NCBI GenBank assembly: GCA_963931925.1
Contig: OZ007570.1
Location: forward strand, 56,901,321-56,965,320
From: Onchidella celtica
Taxonomy: Eukaryota > Mollusca > Gastropoda > Systellommatophora > Onchidiidae
Direction: 5' to 3'
Length of the DNA stretch: 64,000 bases
The notes under the pieces are model-generated. The model searched no databases. It was not told the DNA's origin and was given only the letters and a program-made list of their open reading frames with translations. A program made the translations under genes and the position numbers. This document shows, one piece after another, positions 21,372 to 33,427 of the stretch. Position 1 is the first letter of the stretch. Each line of letters opens with the position of its first letter.

Positions 21372-22619
21372 TGGAATGTATCTCTTGAGGAGGTTGGCGT
21401 GCAAGGTCTTTTCTTTTGCACCCATCTTGACTCTATAGTCGTTAACACCGACAACTGAGACTACCTTATATGGTCCCTTCCATTGGACTAAGAGCTTGTT
21501 AGTGTTCGTCGGCAGTAGCACCAACACTTCATCTCCGGGGCGGAACTTCCTCTCTCGCGCCTTCCGGTCGTAGTAGGTCTTCTGTCTACCTTGAGCCTTG
21601 GAGAGTTCTTCCGTCGCTAACTTCCATGTGTCCTCCAGCCTCTCACGTAGTTCCATGACGTACTGGTAACTGGTCTTCGTTTCCGGCTCCTCTACATCCT
21701 TGGTCCATAGTTGTCGTAAAATGTGCATTGGTCCTCTCACAGTTCTCCCATACAGCAACTCGAATGGGGCAAACTTGGTCGACTCTTGAGGAACTTCACG
21801 ATATGTGAAGAGCAGCGGGTTGATGTATCTGTGCCACTGCTTGGGTTGCTCTGCGCACAATCGTCTCAATGTTTTCTTCAGCGTGCCGTTGAATCGCTCC
21901 ACCAACCCGTTGCACATAGGGTGGTAGACTGTAGTGGTCGACTGTCGAATTCCCAGTAGTCTATTCGTTTCCTTCATGACATCTGACATAAACTGGGTCC
22001 CTTGGTCCGACAAGATCTCTTCGGGCACACCCAAACGGCTGTAGATGTTCACTAAGGCTTCTGCTACCGTTTCTGCGTCGATCTTCTTCAAGGGTGTGGC
22101 TTCGGGGTAACGAGTAGCGTAGTCTATATACACCAGGATATACCGATGTCCACCTTCACTTGGGGGGTCGATAGGTCCTACTAAGTCCACGGCCACTCGC
22201 CTAAATGGTACGTCCACTACTGGCATACTCTGCAGGTGCACCTTTGGGGTCGCTCCTTTGTTCACCGTCCTCTGGCATATGTCGCATGAGCGGCAGTATC
22301 TCGCGACGTCACCTTCAATTCCAGGCCAATAAAAATTGCTCATAACTCTGTCTTTGGTTTTCTTCACGCCGAGGTGTCCTCCGACGATCGAGTCGTGGGC
22401 TACACTCAGTACATACTCTCTCAGTTTCTCGGGTAGTACCACTTGCCTCATAACCGTCGCCTGTCTCAGGTCCTTGTAGATCCGGTACAGTACTCCTCCA
22501 TGTTTCTCAAAATGAACAGATTTATTGCCTCTATTAGTTGGGATCTTCTTCTGCTCTAACTTCCTAATGACTTCGTCTTCTTCTTGGAGTCGGATAAGTT
22601 CCTCTCTATCCACTCCCGC
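21372..22619 (-). CDS. pol: Integrase domain of pol (Gmr1-like)
   Basis: Inserts the DNA copy into the host genome. An H/H/C-x2-C zinc-binding start (HDSIVGGHLGVKKTKDRV, FYWPGI, CRSCDICQR) is followed by the D,D35E core: VAVDLVGPID, ILSDQGTQF and CNGLVERFNGTLKK, with 35 residues between the second Asp and the Glu. A C-terminal GPF/Y-type module follows (VQWKGPYKVVSV, then LHANLLKRY). No chromodomain is seen. It precedes the reverse transcriptase, the diagnostic feature of this group. Confidence 0.95.
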
Positions 22620-22799
22620 GTGCCGTTCTGCCCTCGGCACCTTCAGCGACGTAGACCGGTCCTTCCTCTTCTCCTGGGCCCTCGTGGTCACCGCTCCTAC
22701 CATCACCTCAGTATCAGGGTCGTACGGGTCCTTCGCTACGTCCACGTTCCCGACTACTAGGTCGCAGATGGTCTCCGGGAGACACAGCGCCGTCACTTA

Positions 22800-24150
22800 G
22801 CCCGTCAGGTAAGGCGTCTTCACGTCGATAACGGCTTCCTCCGCCGCTAGCAAGGAGTTATCGATCCTCGCGATAAGTTTCTTCCCACCGGTGAGCTGTC
22901 CGTCGTCCACCAGTGCTCGCCGCACCACTACACCTTCACAGCCGGTATCTCTTAGGACATCTACCGCTCGATTTCCAATCAAGCCCTTCATCACTGGTAA
23001 CTTCAGTTTCTCCACGGTCCTTCCGTCACTGCATCCTCCGCAAGTAACAGGCACCGCTAACTGTAGCTTCCCGTCCTTCATTACCGCTTGAACGTTGATG
23101 CTGGTGTCAGCCGTCGTCGCATCCTGTCTCGACGACTCGTCCGCCGCTATCACTACGGCCGCCGCCGCCTTGTTTGGCTTGCCTCGTCCCATATCCTTCT
23201 GGGCTGGACACATCCTCCGAACGTGGCCTGGCTTTCCACAAAGGTAACATTTCAACTCACCTTTGTCGTTTAACTTTGCACGACACTCCGTCGCCTTGTG
23301 TCCCGGCCTCTGGCACCTATGGCAGACCTGTGGGCTTCTGTCTCCGTTGGGCCTCTGTCGCACTGGCCGGCTCTGCAGTCTGGCGCTCCCGCTGAGCGTC
23401 CGGTTCCTCGCTACCAGGTACGCCTCCGCTGAATCTGCGATGTCCTGTAGCGTCTTTGGTTTCCTCTCCCTCACATGGGTTGCAAGGTCTGGTGGGCAGG
23501 CATCCATGAATTGCTCTCTGACGAACAGATCTCTCACTCCTTCGTAGGTCTCCTCCGTCTTCGACAGCTTTATCCACCTCTCTAGATAGGTCTTGATCCT
23601 GGTCAAAAACATTCCAACATCTTCTCCATCTTCAGGCTTACCTTGTCTGAACATGAGTCTGTATCCGTCCTCTGACAGGTTGTACCTCTTCTGCAACGCT
23701 TCCTTGACCTTGTCGTAGTCCTTGGCTTCGTCGATCGGTAGTCTGCAGAAGCACTCCAAAGCTCTCCCGGTCAGCAGGGCAGACAGTGATGTCGTCCAGG
23801 TGGATCTGGGCCATTCAGCTGTCTCAGCAAACCTCTCAAACCGCAGCAACCAGCTATCCAGATCGTCCTTCTTGTCCTGAAATGCAGGTAGCTTGGATCT
23901 CTTAGAACTGGCGTGGTCGCTGGTCCCCTGCGTCGACTCGCCTCCACGCTGATGTCGGATCCTCTCCATCTCCAGCTCGTGTTGTCGTTGAGCCTCCTTC
24001 TCTTGAGCCTCTATCTTCAGTTGCTCCATGCGATCTTGCCTCTCTCACTCTCTTTCCTCCCTTAGGCCTTCACGGATGTAGTCCTGTCTCTCCTTCCCAG
24101 TGAGCTCCAAGGCGTCTGCTTCCTGGCTAAGCCTTCCAATAGCCTCTGAC
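22800..24150 (-). CDS. gag: Gag-protease region (Gmr1-like)
   Basis: The N-terminal part is rich in Glu/Gln/Arg and probably coiled-coil. A capsid region (about 23406-23897) includes FERFAETAEWPRSTW, LSALLTGRALE and LFVREQFMDACPPDLATHVR, which resembles the vertebrate SCAN domain. Two CCHC zinc knuckles (CHRCQRPGHKATEC and CYLCGKPGHVRRMC) bind RNA. Near the end VLRDTGCEGVVVR is the aspartic protease active site (DTG). Protease therefore sits with gag, directly ahead of pol. How gag and pol are joined in translation in this family is not evident from the sequence. Confidence 0.9.
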
Positions 24151-24239
24151 ATGTTGTAGATAGCTTGTCGATGATATTCTACAATAAACTATGTAAATAA
24201 ATCTAGTAATTTTGATCTGGTCCGCTCGAATATAGTCGG
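24151..24239 (-). other. 5' leader of Gmr1-like element
   Basis: Short untranslated leader between the primer site and the gag start region. Packaging signals are expected here but cannot be recognised by eye. Confidence 0.5.
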
Positions 24240-24257
24240 ATCCCGGACGAGCCCCCA
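24240..24257 (-). promoter_or_regulatory. Primer binding site, tRNA-Pro type
   Basis: The minus strand reads TGGGGGCTCGTCCGGGAT, three bases inside the 5' LTR. This 18-base string is the known tRNA-Pro primer site also used by murine leukaemia viruses, so minus-strand synthesis most likely starts from host tRNA-Pro. Confidence 0.92.
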
Positions 24258-24260
24258 ATA

Positions 24261-24859
24261 TGTAACAGCTGAGGTTGTTCTAGCACGTTATAGTAGGGGG
24301 GAGTTAGTTGATCTAACTACAACCCTTTAGAAAACGAAACTATTACAGCTGTAAAAGAAATAAACACGAGATCCGACGATAGATTAAATAATACTAAAGT
24401 TTAATAACTGTATAGTGAACAATAAATTACTAGGAAGACACCAGCGAAACTAAATATCTACGCCACACAAAAGGAAACTCACTTACTCACCCCCCAACCA
24501 CTCACACAGGTCTATATATATAAACATCCCTACAGAAAGTTCCCGAAATAAACGTTACCTTTGCCCTCGCACAAACTAACCAATCACGCATCAATACGTC
24601 ATCAGGTTACATCACTCAAGGCCAAATCTGGCGTAAACATTCGTTTCCACAACGTTATCGAATGTTCGGGAACATACTAATATTTACTTAACGAGTCAAA
24701 ACACCTGACAACAAGCGAGCGAGGAAAAAAACTACTCACTAGAAAAGAAGGTCAGGTCACGGAGTACAGTACACTCTGGCAGTTGTCAAGAAATGAACAC
24801 ATGCTCACCAGTGTAACAAGAAAACGGGGGAGGGCAAGGGATAGCTTGCAGATGCTACA
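24261..24859 (-). repeat. 5' LTR of Gmr1-like element
   Basis: 599 bases; the promoter copy. On the minus strand a TATATATA stretch (about 24513-24523) precedes an ATTAAA signal (about 24400), giving U3, R and U5 order. It begins and ends TG...CA. Confidence 0.95.
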
Positions 24860-24864
24860 CTGTG
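24860..24864. repeat. Target-site duplication CTGTG (right)
   Basis: Matches 18310-18314 exactly. Confidence 0.95.
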
Positions 24865-26762
24865 TATTGCTTTAAAATTCAATAGAGTCCAGCATACCAT
24901 TCTCTCAAACATGTTTTCTTCTTCTTCTCACGTTTTCCCTTGTTTGACATTTGGCCACGTCCAATAGTGTGCTGTAGTGTCAGCTGCATATCTGTCCTAT
25001 CCTCCTGTAGATTTAGTTATTTTGGGTTTGGTGGTCGGTGGGCTCTTCTGGTAGTGTCTCCCTCTGCACTGTCGTTCAGTTTTGTCGTCTAAGGTTTTGC
25101 TTTTTTCCCAGCACACTGTGACCATTACCGTGACGAGGTGCTTTCTACCAAATCAAACTTGAACTCAGATCTACATCATTCTTATTTACATCTGTCCTTT
25201 AATGACATCTAATAGTAAAGATTGTATTATGGGAGAATCTTGCAGTCTTTGAACTAATGGACTGGTCACCTCGCGGACTTTGTCCCATCCCTCACCACCC
25301 CACCTTAATCATTCCTACCGACTCAACGATTTATGCAAAAACAACTAATGATATTCAAGAATAGGGTAAAACAAGCGCAAATCGGGTGAAAGCTGCAGCA
25401 ATGTGCGCGGGGCATTTTGGCATTTTGATTGGTGAGTTCACACACACAAACACACTACCATTAACCTATTGACACTGTGTCATCACTGCAGTCTGCTCCA
25501 GTCGTAAATGGAAGAAATTAGTACCATCAAAATGGTGCTCTCAAATTTGTAAGATCTGATAAAGTTTACGAGTCGATGCCCTGAGGGCAATCACCAATAA
25601 ATGAAAATGATGTCTATTGATCCCTGTCAGTAAAGTTTGACCATATCCTTTAATTTGTCTGTCGGCACCGTCAATTCTGTGGGGCCCATCTCCTACAATT
25701 GTTTTGGTGTAGACTTATAATTGACAACAGTGTATTTGTGTTTGCTGATATAATGGCTGGCGTTGACACAGTGAGTATTAGGTACAAAACGTTTATTCCA
25801 AAGTTATACAATTTCTCTCACTGTATATAAAGATGGATTTGCGAGGCGTTCTCACTAAAATCCTCCAATTAGACTTAGGTCCTGGAGAAACAAAATTTTC
25901 AGGAATGATAGATTTCATCTCAAGCAAGATTTTGGTAAAGAAAATGTTCGATGTGTACTTGCTTTCGTGTTTTTTTGTTTTTTTTGTTTTTGTTTGTGGT
26001 TCAATTATCTCGACGAGCGTGCGCTTGCTGTCAACTTTTTAGGCAACTGGAACTCTGATGTCGCCTCTTCTGGTTCATTTAAAGCTCTCTAAAAATATTT
26101 ACAACGTAATTGTGAACTTTGCTGGGTGGGGTTTTCTTCGCTGAACATTCACCGATATTGTCCCAGTTCGAGATGAGCGCACGTCCTAATGTTTTGCACA
26201 TTTCAGTACTGTAGACTTTTATCGATTTTAAAAAATATATATAATATTATTTGGTTTAAGCTCTAATTGTATTTTACAAAGGACGGACTAAGAAGCGAAC
26301 TCTTTTCCTTTGCGTTTGAATGCATCGTTTATGTATTGTTTCTTACGCAAGACTTTGCTACATACGACTTTTTTCTTTTTGCAATATTTTGACTTTTCTT
26401 CATGCCTTGTTGTGACTCCACAGATTTTCTGTTTGTTTTTGGATTGTTGTTGTTTTTTTTTGCGTGTTTTTTATTTAATAATATTTTGTAAAATTCAAGA
26501 GGTAGTCTAAAAAAATCAGTTACATAAGACTTTCTGTGAAATAAGAGCGAATGTAAAATTTCAAACAAATTTAAAAGACAATTTCCGAGTAAATCCATGT
26601 TGATTCTGTTCATGGTTAAGAAGATACCACAATAAATACCTTCCTGGGCGTGATCCTTTCATAGATTTGTGTATTTCCACGCGTTCTGTAAGTTCAAAGG
26701 GAGGGCTTCGGCAGGGACAATAATTATTTATCCCAAGGTGCTTTCTTGTTTGCTAATACTTG
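24865..26762. other. Unassigned region
   Basis: Almost 1.9 kb without a gene or a partner in the window. It begins with the sequence that the LTR element split. T-rich and A-rich low-complexity patches lie near 25970 and 26450. Frames of 60-95 codons have no motif. Confidence 0.45.
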
Positions 26763-27004
26763 TGCGATCTTAGTTCCTGTCTGTTCTAGCACAATTTTCG
26801 GAAAAAAAAATGGAGCTCTTTTCATAAGTAAAAAAGGTGTAACAAATGCACACTTTGAAATTTGTTTTAAAATACGTTGTGGCACTTATCAGGCTGATTC
26901 ACAATTCCGATTAATTCTGACGATAATACTAAAGCTGCAAAAGTTTAACGTCGAAATTCTCAGTTGTGCAAAAAGTGGAGGTGGAACCAACAAGAAAGAA
27001 TGTG
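26763..27004 (-). mobile_element. MITE family A, copy 3
   Basis: From TGCGATCTTAGTTCCTGT to GGAACCAACAAGAAAGAA, with internal AAATGCACACTTTGAAA, CACTTATCAGGCTG and CTAAAGCTGCAAA. The right terminal repeat is degraded. The 101-residue frame over it is not a gene. Confidence 0.8.
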
Positions 27005-28872
27005 ATGCACGGACAGGCGAGCTACAATGTCCAGTGTTTCTCATCTGTTAATATAGATTCACGGTGATGGTCGGTGGACTGAAAATAACCCCAGTAGTGG
27101 TCAGTTCGAAGTTACAGATGTTGATAGAAAAGAGATAAAACCCATCATTTCTCGCGTCTAATGGTTTGCCGGGCTGCAAAGTGATAGTTACAATGCTGCG
27201 TGTCATTGTTGATTAGTTGGTTCTGATTGCATCTTTAGCTATTTAACATCTCCTTGGCCCGCGCTGTAGAAAGATAGCCCTGCGGCGGGGATGGCGGTCA
27301 CTGCATAATTAGACGGGCCGACGCTGTTGTCCGACGCAGTAAAATAATGCAGACGCAAGATCGAGTGCGGCTTATTTATTTAAGATTGAAGATCCGAGTA
27401 CAGTGACCTGTTGTCGAGAGGACGGAAACTGGATTTAAGGAAGAACACGGATTGTATGTCATCGATTTGGACCTGTCAGTTGTTGTGATTGTGTGCTGTT
27501 CTTGGGAGTAATCATTGTTTTTCTATCGGGGATTCTTGCCGTCAAAATTGGAATACGTAATTGTTAGGCTGAAGAACACCAAGAGGTCTCCGTAATGCTC
27601 TGTCAAGGGGCGGTACGTGCATTCAGATCTATCTTAATTATTGCGACAGCATTATTTTGAGGAAGACAATACGCGAAGGAATTCAGGAAACGTGTGATGT
27701 TTTGCTGCCATTTTTGAATTGGCTTCAAAAGTCTGTGAGGAATTAAAACTTTCTAATGATGATGATGCTTGGGAGGAAAAAAAAAGGGGGGGGGGGGGAG
27801 GGGACAGGTGATCACAACACCAGTGTACAAAAACATTGTGGTTATAGATAATGGACCTTGGTCTAGGGACGAAGACGAAAAGAGAAAATACTGAGGTGTT
27901 GTTGTTGTTGTTGTTTTTTATTCCCGCGCCTTTTTGATGGCGCCCCGACGTTGATTAGAACCTTGCTAATACAGTCCATATAGTACTGTTAAACTAACTA
28001 ACTTTGCCTTTCTGTACTAGGGCTATTTCTGGTTATTGTTAATACATTACTTTTTCATTATCTCCTTGTTGACTGCCCACTTGAAAGACTGGATAGAGAA
28101 AACACCGAGTTGTATTGACTATTCAGCCATGGCGTATACTGTAAAATGCCACAGTTCCCAAACAACAGCCAAAGATTAATATAAAGATAGAAAAACATAA
28201 CACAGAGTGCATGGGAGGAAAACTGCCATATCATTCTTATCTTACAATGGTTTTTTATGAAACGTTATTTTGTTCCGCACGCCGAGTTCAGTCTTTGATA
28301 ATAATTGTAAACATCAGACCTGAATCATGCACCTGCAAAGTTTATCACACCTTTTTACAAGTTAAATCGAAAAACATCCCTTTTCGATCTCCTGAATAGT
28401 ATCAGTTTTGAACTACATATTATTTACCTTCAATTTGATATTGCTAACGCCTACTGATCACAACAGGACTGATTTGTTTCAGATGACAACATAAAAGTTG
28501 GGCTGTTCGCGGTTTATTTTTTAAATTTGAAAATTGACATTTGCTTAATATATTACGAAAGATTAGCTATTTTTCTGCATTCAGTTAATTCGCTTTGCTT
28601 GAAATGGTGTTAGAATGCGTTGTTGTTGTTGTTGTTGTTGTTTTGGGGGGGGGGGGATTTAAAAAACATTTTTTTAAATAGAATTATAAAAACTTCACCT
28701 TTAGCCCGGGTTTGTCAGATACATCCACGTTAATTTTATTCCTCTTCCCCTCATCGGTTTGCGAAAAAGTATTCTGAAAGAGAGGGGGAAAAGCGTAACT
28801 TTCTCAGACCTTGTGCTTCTCCGAGTTTTCAAATTACTTTTACTCTCTAAATAGCCGCGGAACAATGCTTGG
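27005..28872. other. Unassigned region with short simple repeats
   Basis: Contains a poly-G run (about 27786-27800), (GTT)n at 27898-27915 and at 28619-28641, and poly-G at 28646. A more GC-rich patch at 27260-27450 stands out from its surroundings, but no coding or promoter call can be supported. Confidence 0.4.
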
Positions 28873-29124
28873 CTTACATCTCTATGTTTTGGCAGTTTAC
28901 ATCTCTATGTTTTGGCAGTTTACATCTCCATGTTTTGGCAGTTTACATCTCTATGTTTTGGCAGTTTACATCTCTATGTTTTGGCACTTTACATCTCTAT
29001 GTTTTGGCAGTTTACATCTCTATGTTTTGGCAGTTTACATATCTATGTTTTGGCAGTTTACATCTCTATGTTTTGGCAGTTTACATGCTATGTTTTGGCA
29101 GCTTACATCTCTATGTTTTGGCAG
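28873..29124 (+). repeat. 23-base minisatellite, 11 units
   Basis: Eleven units of TTTACATCTCTATGTTTTGG plus CAG; one unit is a base short. Since 23 is not a multiple of three and the unit has no stop in any plus frame, all three plus frames stay open and read the same 23-residue peptide in rotation (period 69 bases). It directly precedes the truncated LINE, so one frame fuses the repeat to LINE coding sequence by chance. Confidence 0.95.
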
Positions 29125-29127
29125 TCT

Positions 29128-30005
29128 ACAATCCTTTCATTGTTGGTGTAATAACAACTATCTTCTATTGAATGTTAAGAAAACGAAAGAGCTTGTTATT
29201 GACTTCAGGAAAAATAACAACGATCCTGTTTGCCCTCTTACTATGAACAATGAAGAGGTTGAAATTGTCACAGAGGCCAAATATCTTGGCATTACTATTG
29301 ATTCATTGCTTAACTGGCATGCGCATGTAACATATGTATACAAGAAAGCCAACCAGCGCATGTATTTCCTCAGAAAGCTCCGCTTTTTAAAAGTTAGCAA
29401 AAGCATTCTGAAAATATTTTACACCATGGCTATTCAGAGCGTTTTGATGTATGGAGTTGTCTGTTGGGGAGGAAACATCTTACAAAAAGATAAAAATGAG
29501 ATCAATAATTTAATTAAAAAAGCATCCAAAATTTGTATCTGTGATCTGCCATATTTTGATGAGCTGTACACTGGTGCTTGTATTAAAAAAGCTAATATTA
29601 TTATAAATGACACCCAACATCCCCTGAACAAGGAATATATAAGATCTGTAAGAAGTTTAAGGCTGTTGTCAAAGAAAACTAAAACTGAGCGCTACTTTAA
29701 ATCGTTTATTCCATCATCAACTAGGATGTTACAATAATGTCGTCATCTTGATCGTAATCTGTTGAATTATGTCCTGCGTGTCAGGTCAATGTGTTTTAGT
29801 TAGGGAAGCATATTGTGTGCACTGTTAATTTTGTTAATTTAGTTAATTTATCAGTGTGTGTGTATATATGTGTGTGTGCGCGCTATGTATCATACTTTCT
29901 GCTTCTGTAACTGTATTGTTATGTATTCAATGATCAAAACAAATTTCCTTGTACAAGGACGAATAAAATTTATCTTATCTTATCTTATCTTATCTTATCT
30001 TATCT
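29128..30005 (+). mobile_element. 5'-truncated LINE (L2/CR1-like) 3' end
   Basis: The open frame to 29737 gives WCNNNYLLLNVKKTKELVID, KYLGITIDSLLNWHAH, MYFLRKLRFL, LKIFYTMAIQSVLMYGVVCW and INNLIKKASKI. This is the end of a non-LTR reverse transcriptase and its thumb. It keeps its stop. The 3' untranslated part has a stem (CCTTGTACAAGG at 29948-29959), then AATAAA and (TTATC)n from about 29973. This tail style is typical of L2/CR1-group LINEs. The catalytic FADD part is upstream of the truncation and missing. Confidence 0.88.
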
Positions 30006-30265
30006 TTGTTTTGGAAGCGTAATGAAACATACCAATCATCAGCAGGTATTAAATTTGATCATTTTGTGAAATGTGAGTGAACCTTTAAGAAATTGTGCCC
30101 TGAGAATTTCTCTTATTTAAGCCACCACGCATGCACGCCTTGCATTATTATTTACCGGTCGTATTTGGCGCTCTGTGTCAAACATCCGATTGGTAATTTT
30201 TGCCTATGGTATCGAACATATTTGCACATGTCTGGAATGTGGACGAACGGGATGAACAGGCAGAC
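30006..30265. other. Unassigned spacer
   Basis: Nothing recognised. Confidence 0.4.
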
Positions 30266-30702
<437 letters not shown>

Positions 30703-31770
30703 GGGAAGAGATGAAAAAGAGGATAATCTAAGTACGAAAAGTTTATTGCTGTAACCTCACGAGGATATCGAACCTTTTTGAAACTCTAGAGTCAATTGTC
30801 CAGCCGTTGCTCATCCAGAACTACAAGAATATAATTCATGTACCAACTGCGGCACGAACTTTCTTGATAAAAGGGCATTGAATAAAACCACTATATCGTT
30901 TGTCTCCGAGATCAGTGACAGAGTTTAGGACAACACCAACGGTTTCCCAGATAACTGGTGGCGACTACATATTGTGGCAATGTTTTTGTTACATTCATGT
31001 CCTCCCAGTGACCCCGGTCATTATTCTTTATATAGAAATAATAATTATATAAGTATTATTGTGGTATATGGTATTTGTGCTGAGTGTATTTTATGAGTGG
31101 GAAGGGGGTTGCTTTATTTCTTTGAACAGAAGTGATGTAACCATTTCTTAAGATTATTTTCTGTGAACTGCGCAGAGGCTAATTGGCTAAAAAGGATGTA
31201 AGTGTGTGAACAGTTGACTTTTAAATTATTGGGGGCGGGGAAGAAAGGGGGGAAGGGGAGTGGTCCGAGGAAGGGTTTGGGAGGTTACTTGTAACATTAG
31301 AAATTGAGTAGAAATTGTCTAAATCAAAGACATTAGATCTATGTGAACACTGATAATAACATTGAACTTATTTGAACAGGTGATGGTAGTCAGTGCTAGA
31401 GTCTACACCGCTGGGCGAATGATGCGTTGTTTTATTTCATTATGTTTGCATTATTTTAAGAAAAAAATCCTCATTTTTTTCCCCCTCTACTTCTAGCAGA
31501 ATCTGTCATTTTAGGATTGCGTGCGTATACAGTGCGTGGAAATTCAGTATTACTATCGTCATAGCTAACGTGTGTGTAGTGAAGTAAACTGTAAGCACAT
31601 ATTAAGATAAAGTTAAGAAACATTTTACTAACCCATGAGGGAAATCTTCTTCCACACACAATTTAAGAGCTGACATGGTACACACATCTTACGCATCATT
31701 ACATATCAAACATAATGTAAAAACCTATAGCAAAAGCTGTGTTTGTTACATTTGTTTCTTTCAAAAACAG
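30703..31770. other. Unassigned region
   Basis: About 1 kb with no gene, RNA or repeat partner seen. Confidence 0.4.
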
Positions 31771-31775
31771 CAACT

Positions 31776-32988
31776 TGTCACGAGTGGAGTGAGTGCAATT
31801 AAGGGGATTGCTACAGAGCGGGTGTAGAATAAGAAGAGCTCACGACAGACGGATAGGAAAAGACGTGAAAGGGGAAGAGTAAAAATAACTCATGCAGACA
31901 AGTGGGAAAAGCGTGCGTGTATGAGTGGTGTGGAAGTCTGAATGAGGCGAAAGCGCGGTATTACTATCACTGCAAGTTAGAAGGTCCTACGGATCGGACC
32001 TGTGAATAAGAGCCCATCGGGCGGACATAAAGGGAGCAGTCGAGAAGACTAGTGGAAGAGTCTTTCCAGTAATGACTGGTACGTAGAATGTTGATTGATT
32101 ATTATGATTGATGTATTATATTATACTCGTCTATTACCATGATGTAAATAAGTATATGTGAGGAATGTGGAAGTCCTTGATATTGGATATAGCAATGTGC
32201 GCCACGAGCGATAGATGAAAGTGAGTTCATGGATTTGTAGCGCGAGTGAGTAGTGTGTACTCCGATGGAAGTGTGTTACCGTAAGATGTGTGGTGAGTGA
32301 AAGGTGAACTAGTGTGTGTACGCTTCATGGATTGTAAGGAGAGGTGGAGTGAATAGAAATGGTAGGGTATTATACCAATGTAATATTATTCTTGTAGGTG
32401 TCGGGGACGGGCCGCAGAGCCACCTCGATGAGCACAGGGGATAGGCCAGCATAGGGCCGGAGGCCACACATAGGCCAGAAGTGAGGCTGTCAGTGGCAGT
32501 CAGGCCACGGACAGGGACGTAGATATGAGAGTGAATGAGATACTATATTGTTGCCATGTTGATAGGCTAGTGAACTGATACTATGTTGTTGCCATGTTGA
32601 TGGCTAGGGAAATAATAATGTGTTATTGCCCTGCTGAGGTGCGAGGGGAATGCTAAGGTGTATGACAATAGGAAGGTGATATTGAGAGACTGCGGTGCCA
32701 GTAAATTATTAATGTGCTATTAAGACCCTGAGGGGAGAGGCTGAGGCCGAAGTGCCTTTAGGAGTAACTACCGGATTGTGGATCCGAGGGAGAGTGTGTG
32801 TGAGAATAAGGCCGTTGTACGGCAGTGCATTTCAATAATATAATGTATGTAATTGCGCTATTATATGTATAATTAGGTTTAATAAATGTGTGAGTCTGAT
32901 GGATTGTTTTGTTAAGTGTTAAACTTGTTTGTTCGTGATTGTCGTCCTGTCATAAACTATTACATCTCCCAGTCTGGGATTTGTGACA
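31776..32988. mobile_element. Solo LTR, 1,213 bases, CAACT target duplication
   Basis: Begins TGTCACGAGTGG and ends GGGATTTGTGACA, with TG...CA ends that form a 6-base inverted repeat. CAACT flanks it exactly on both sides (31771-31775 and 32989-32993). It has no coding capacity. AATAAA at about 32880 near the right side suggests plus orientation. Within it, at 32533-32640, is a short tandem array of TTGTTGCCATGTTGAT-type units. A solo LTR forms when two LTRs of one element recombine. The parent family is unknown and no partner is in the window. Confidence 0.75.
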
Positions 32989-33171
32989 CAACTGATGTAT
33001 TATTCGTGATGAGCAGGATATATCATAATTTGGTAATGTCCTGTTCATATGTATTTATGGGCATTGTTTTGTTATCTTCAGAATTTTCTTCATATAAATC
33101 AACGTACTACTAAATTCTCATGCATTCTGTTCACGTGTTTGTACTCTCAAATACGCAACTTCCGCTATACC

Positions 33172-33427
33172 TCGCGATCCTCGTACTTGTTTGTTCGAAC
33201 TCCACTCTGAACAAGTGAGATAATATTCGACTTTGAACGTTCGTGGCTATAATATTATGATAAGGAGTTAGAGAATAAATCGTAACTGTGAAACAGCTTG
33301 ATAAGTGCCACAACGCATTTTATACAAGTGTCAAAGTGTGTATTTGTTATACCTCTTCTACACACTAAAAGATCTCCAGTCTATCCGAAAATGGAGACAG
33401 TACAAGCAAGATATAAACCGTGATCGA
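33172..33427 (+). mobile_element. MITE family A, copy 4
   Basis: From TCGCGATCC, CTTGTTTGTTCGAACTCCAC to the degraded right end TGATCGA. Internal GATAAGGAGTTAG, GAAACAGCTTGATAAGTGCC and CTAAAAGATCTCCAGT. Lies just beyond the solo LTR. Confidence 0.87.

Larger units (their letters stand above)
18315..24859 (-). mobile_element. Gmr1-like Ty3/gypsy LTR retrotransposon
   Basis: A 6,545-base element on the minus strand with 599-base LTRs (TGTAAC...GCTACA on plus), a 5-base target duplication, a tRNA-Pro-type primer site, a short polypurine tract, gag-protease and pol. The order in pol is integrase, reverse transcriptase, RNase H, as in Ty1/copia but with Ty3/gypsy-type sequences. This order defines the Gmr1 group. 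The LTRs differ at about two of 599 positions, so insertion was recent. The element looks nearly whole, with about two breaks, and is treated as a young fossil. No envelope gene was seen. Confidence 0.93.

Noticed and set aside
21202-23577. Plus-strand and alternate-frame ORFs across the retroelement
   Set aside because: They are antisense or out-of-frame shadows of gag and pol.
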